DNA from: Lysobacterales bacterium
GTDB lineage: Bacteria; Pseudomonadota; Gammaproteobacteria; Xanthomonadales; Marinicellaceae
Reading direction: 5' to 3'
Length of the DNA stretch: 6,851 nucleotides
Assembly: GCA_027083915.1 (NCBI GenBank)
Contig: JALWML010000138.1
Span: 1-6,851, forward strand
Both the position numbers and the translations under genes were made by a program. This document shows positions 5,781-6,851 of this stretch, piece after piece (position 1 is the first letter of the stretch; the number at the start of each line of letters is the position of its first letter). A model generated the notes under the pieces. It made no database searches, was not told where the DNA came from, and saw only the letters and a list, made by a program, of their open reading frames with translations.

Positions 5781-6581
5781 ATGAAAAATTTCTCAATGTA
5801 TAAAACCATCACGGTTGATACCGATAAACAAGGTGTCAGTTACGTGACCATGGCACGACCAGATGTGCATAATGCTTTTAATGCGCAGATGATTAATGAG
5901 TTAACCACAGCATTTGATGCCTTAGCTAAAAATCCTGACACTAAAGTGATTGTTTTGCAATCTTTGGGTGATTCCTTTTCAGCTGGAGCTGATATAAATT
6001 GGATGAAGGATATGGTCAAGGCAACTCAAGCTGAAAATCAAGAAGATTCCTTAAAGCTGGCAGCACTCATGCGCGCTATTAACTTTTGTGATAAATCAGT
6101 TATAGCAAAAGTGCAAGGTTTGGCCTTAGGAGGTGGTGTTGGTCTTATTGCTTGTTGCGATATTGTTATTGCCAATGAACAAGCGAAATTTGGTTTGACT
6201 GAAGCCAAGCTTGGTCTTGTTCCAGCGGTTATTTCACCTTATGTGGTTGATGCCATTTCAGCACGACACAGTCGCCGTTATTTTCAGACAGCAGAAATTT
6301 TTAGTGCGCAAAAAGGTTATGAAATGGGTTTGTTATCTGAAATATGTCCGATTGAACAATTGGATGAATTAGTGGCTAAACAGATTAAATTTTTACTCTC
6401 AACCGGACCAAGTGCTAAACTTATTAGTAAAAAGCTAGTCCACTCTGTTGTATCTCGCACCATTCCACAGCAGAAAAAACTGGATAACTACACCACGCAA
6501 GTAATTGCTTCAGTCAGAGTATCACCCGAAGGGCAACATGGCTTGAAATCATTCTTAGATAAGAAAAAACCGAAGTGGTGA
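5781..6581 (+). CDS. liuC: LiuC-type 3-methylglutaconyl-CoA hydratase (crotonase superfamily)
   Basis: This 266-residue crotonase-fold protein should hydrate 3-methylglutaconyl-CoA to HMG-CoA, the step after methylcrotonyl-CoA carboxylase. The oxyanion-hole segments are FSAGADINWM (66-75) and GLALGGGVGLIACCDIVIAN (113-132). In enoyl-CoA hydratases two glutamates act. Here the first position is Gly121 and the second is Glu141 (GLTEAKLGLVPAVISPYVV). This one-Glu pattern, the ACCD stretch and SPYVV in place of GTQRL are, as I recall, typical of bacterial LiuC proteins, so it is not damage. The start at 5781 is favoured by the -10 box six bases upstream; an ATG at 5796 (MYKTI) is the alternative and nearer the usual family start. 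A general short-chain enoyl-CoA hydratase is possible, but liuB nearby supports LiuC. Confidence 0.88.
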   Translation: MKNFSMYKTITVDTDKQGVSYVTMARPDVHNAFNAQMINELTTAFDALAKNPDTKVIVLQSLGDSFSAGADINWMKDMVKATQAENQEDSLKLAALMRAINFCDKSVIAKVQGLALGGGVGLIACCDIVIANEQAKFGLTEAKLGLVPAVISPYVVDAISARHSRRYFQTAEIFSAQKGYEMGLLSEICPIEQLDELVAKQIKFLLSTGPSAKLISKKLVHSVVSRTIPQQKKLDNYTTQVIASVRVSPEGQHGLKSFLDKKKPKW

Positions 6582-6583
6582 AT

Positions 6584-6632
6584 TTAGGTATTAGGTATTA
6601 GGTATTAGGTATTAGGAATCAGGTATCAGGTG
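6584..6632. repeat. Heptamer tandem repeat array, seven units
   Basis: Four perfect TTAGGTA units (6584-6611) are followed by three degenerate ones, TTAGGAA, TCAGGTA and TCAGGTG (6612-6632). The array begins two bases after the liuC stop and ends ten bases before the next ATG. Divergence increases toward the downstream gene. There are no spacers, so it is not a CRISPR. Perfect short tandem units are prone to slippage, so copy number may vary between strains. Confidence 0.95.
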
Positions 6633-6634
6633 AT
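6628..6634 (+). promoter_or_regulatory. Shine-Dalgarno site formed by the last heptamer
   Basis: AGGTGAT matches part of the consensus AGGAGGTGAT and lies 8 bases before the ATG at 6643, ideal spacing. Its first five bases belong to the last, degenerate heptamer. It is the only strong Shine-Dalgarno sequence in the window and it fixes the start of the four-helix-bundle gene. A weak extended -10 look-alike, TGATAGATT (6631-6639), overlaps it but is only 3 bases from the ATG. Confidence 0.65.
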
Positions 6635-6642
6635 AGATTATT

Positions 6643-6851
6643 ATGAGTTTTAGGGATTTAGAAGTATGGAGAAGGTCTTTGAATTTAAGTGTTTCAATTT
6701 ATCGAAATTTATCATCATTAACTGATTTCGGATTCAAGGGTCAAATAACACGGTCTAGCTTATCTATTCCATCCAATATAGCAGAAGGCTATGGTAGAGA
6801 ATCAAATAAAGATTTGATTAGATTTTTATATATTGCTAAAGGTTCATGTAG
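6643..6851 (+). CDS. Four-helix bundle protein, S23/IVP family (3'-truncated)
   Basis: The first 69 codons are visible and the frame runs off the window edge; family members are usually about 115-125 residues. Recognisable features are the N-terminal FRDLEVWRRSL (3-13), QITRSSLSIPSNIAEGYGR (34-52) and FLYIAKGS (61-68), the conserved core of the 23S rRNA intervening-sequence protein family. These small proteins form four-helix bundles and are related to Avd, the accessory protein of diversity-generating retroelements. Most free-standing members have no known function. The start at 6643 is supported by the Shine-Dalgarno sequence at 6628. The Shine-Dalgarno start and heptamer leader differ from the other genes here, hinting at horizontal arrival. 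No reverse transcriptase or 23S rRNA is visible. Confidence 0.88.
   Translation, partial: MSFRDLEVWRRSLNLSVSIYRNLSSLTDFGFKGQITRSSLSIPSNIAEGYGRESNKDLIRFLYIAKGSC

Noticed and set aside
5497..5812. Minus-strand frames of 62-74 codons opposite the GNAT gene
   Set aside because: They are antisense to the acetyl-CoA-binding motif region and have no start signals or family features.
6584..6632. Possible CRISPR array
   Set aside because: Units are 7 bases, directly adjacent, with no spacers.

Overview
The window looks like the chromosome of an AT-rich proteobacterium. A gammaproteobacterium is my best guess, from the DUF349 protein and the leucine-catabolism genes; this rests on protein resemblance and codon style, and the genus cannot be told from the sequence. 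No phage, plasmid or CRISPR material is visible, and there are no RNA genes.

Layout. Bases 1-2211 hold the 3' part of a long, charged, helical DUF349-family protein whose start lies outside the window. Bases 2304-3911 encode the carboxyltransferase (beta) subunit of 3-methylcrotonyl-CoA carboxylase (liuB/mccB). Bases 3912-4281 are gene-free and full of palindromes: a terminator-like hairpin, an 89-bp long palindrome of the GTCATTGCGAGG type, and two inverted copies of a smaller GTAGGG palindrome. A zinc-ribbon membrane protein (4282-4791, minus) is divergent from a two-gene unit made of a four-helix membrane protein (4913-5320) and a GNAT acetyltransferase (5317-5724, ATGA overlap). Bases 5781-6581 encode a LiuC-type methylglutaconyl-CoA hydratase. 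The right edge carries an array of seven heptamers (6584-6632) leading straight into a truncated four-helix-bundle S23/IVP-family gene (6643 onward).

How the genes work together. LiuB and LiuC catalyse neighbouring steps of leucine/isovalerate breakdown (3-methylcrotonyl-CoA to 3-methylglutaconyl-CoA to HMG-CoA). They usually sit side by side in a liu operon. Here 1.9 kb of repeats and three unrelated small genes separate them, and each has its own promoter-like element. The alpha subunit (liuD), isovaleryl-CoA dehydrogenase (liuA), HMG-CoA lyase (liuE) and regulator (liuR) are not in the window.

Most notable pattern. Four genes (liuB, the zinc-ribbon gene, the membrane-protein gene and liuC) have no Shine-Dalgarno sequence. 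Each instead has a -10 hexamer ending 6-7 bases before the ATG, three of them in extended TGA-N6 form. This is the layout of leaderless mRNAs. The S23-family gene is the exception: it has a good Shine-Dalgarno sequence, formed by the last heptamer of the tandem array. I see no complete novel system. The leaderless promoter pattern, the heptamer/S23 unit and the covarying palindromes are the parts most worth following.
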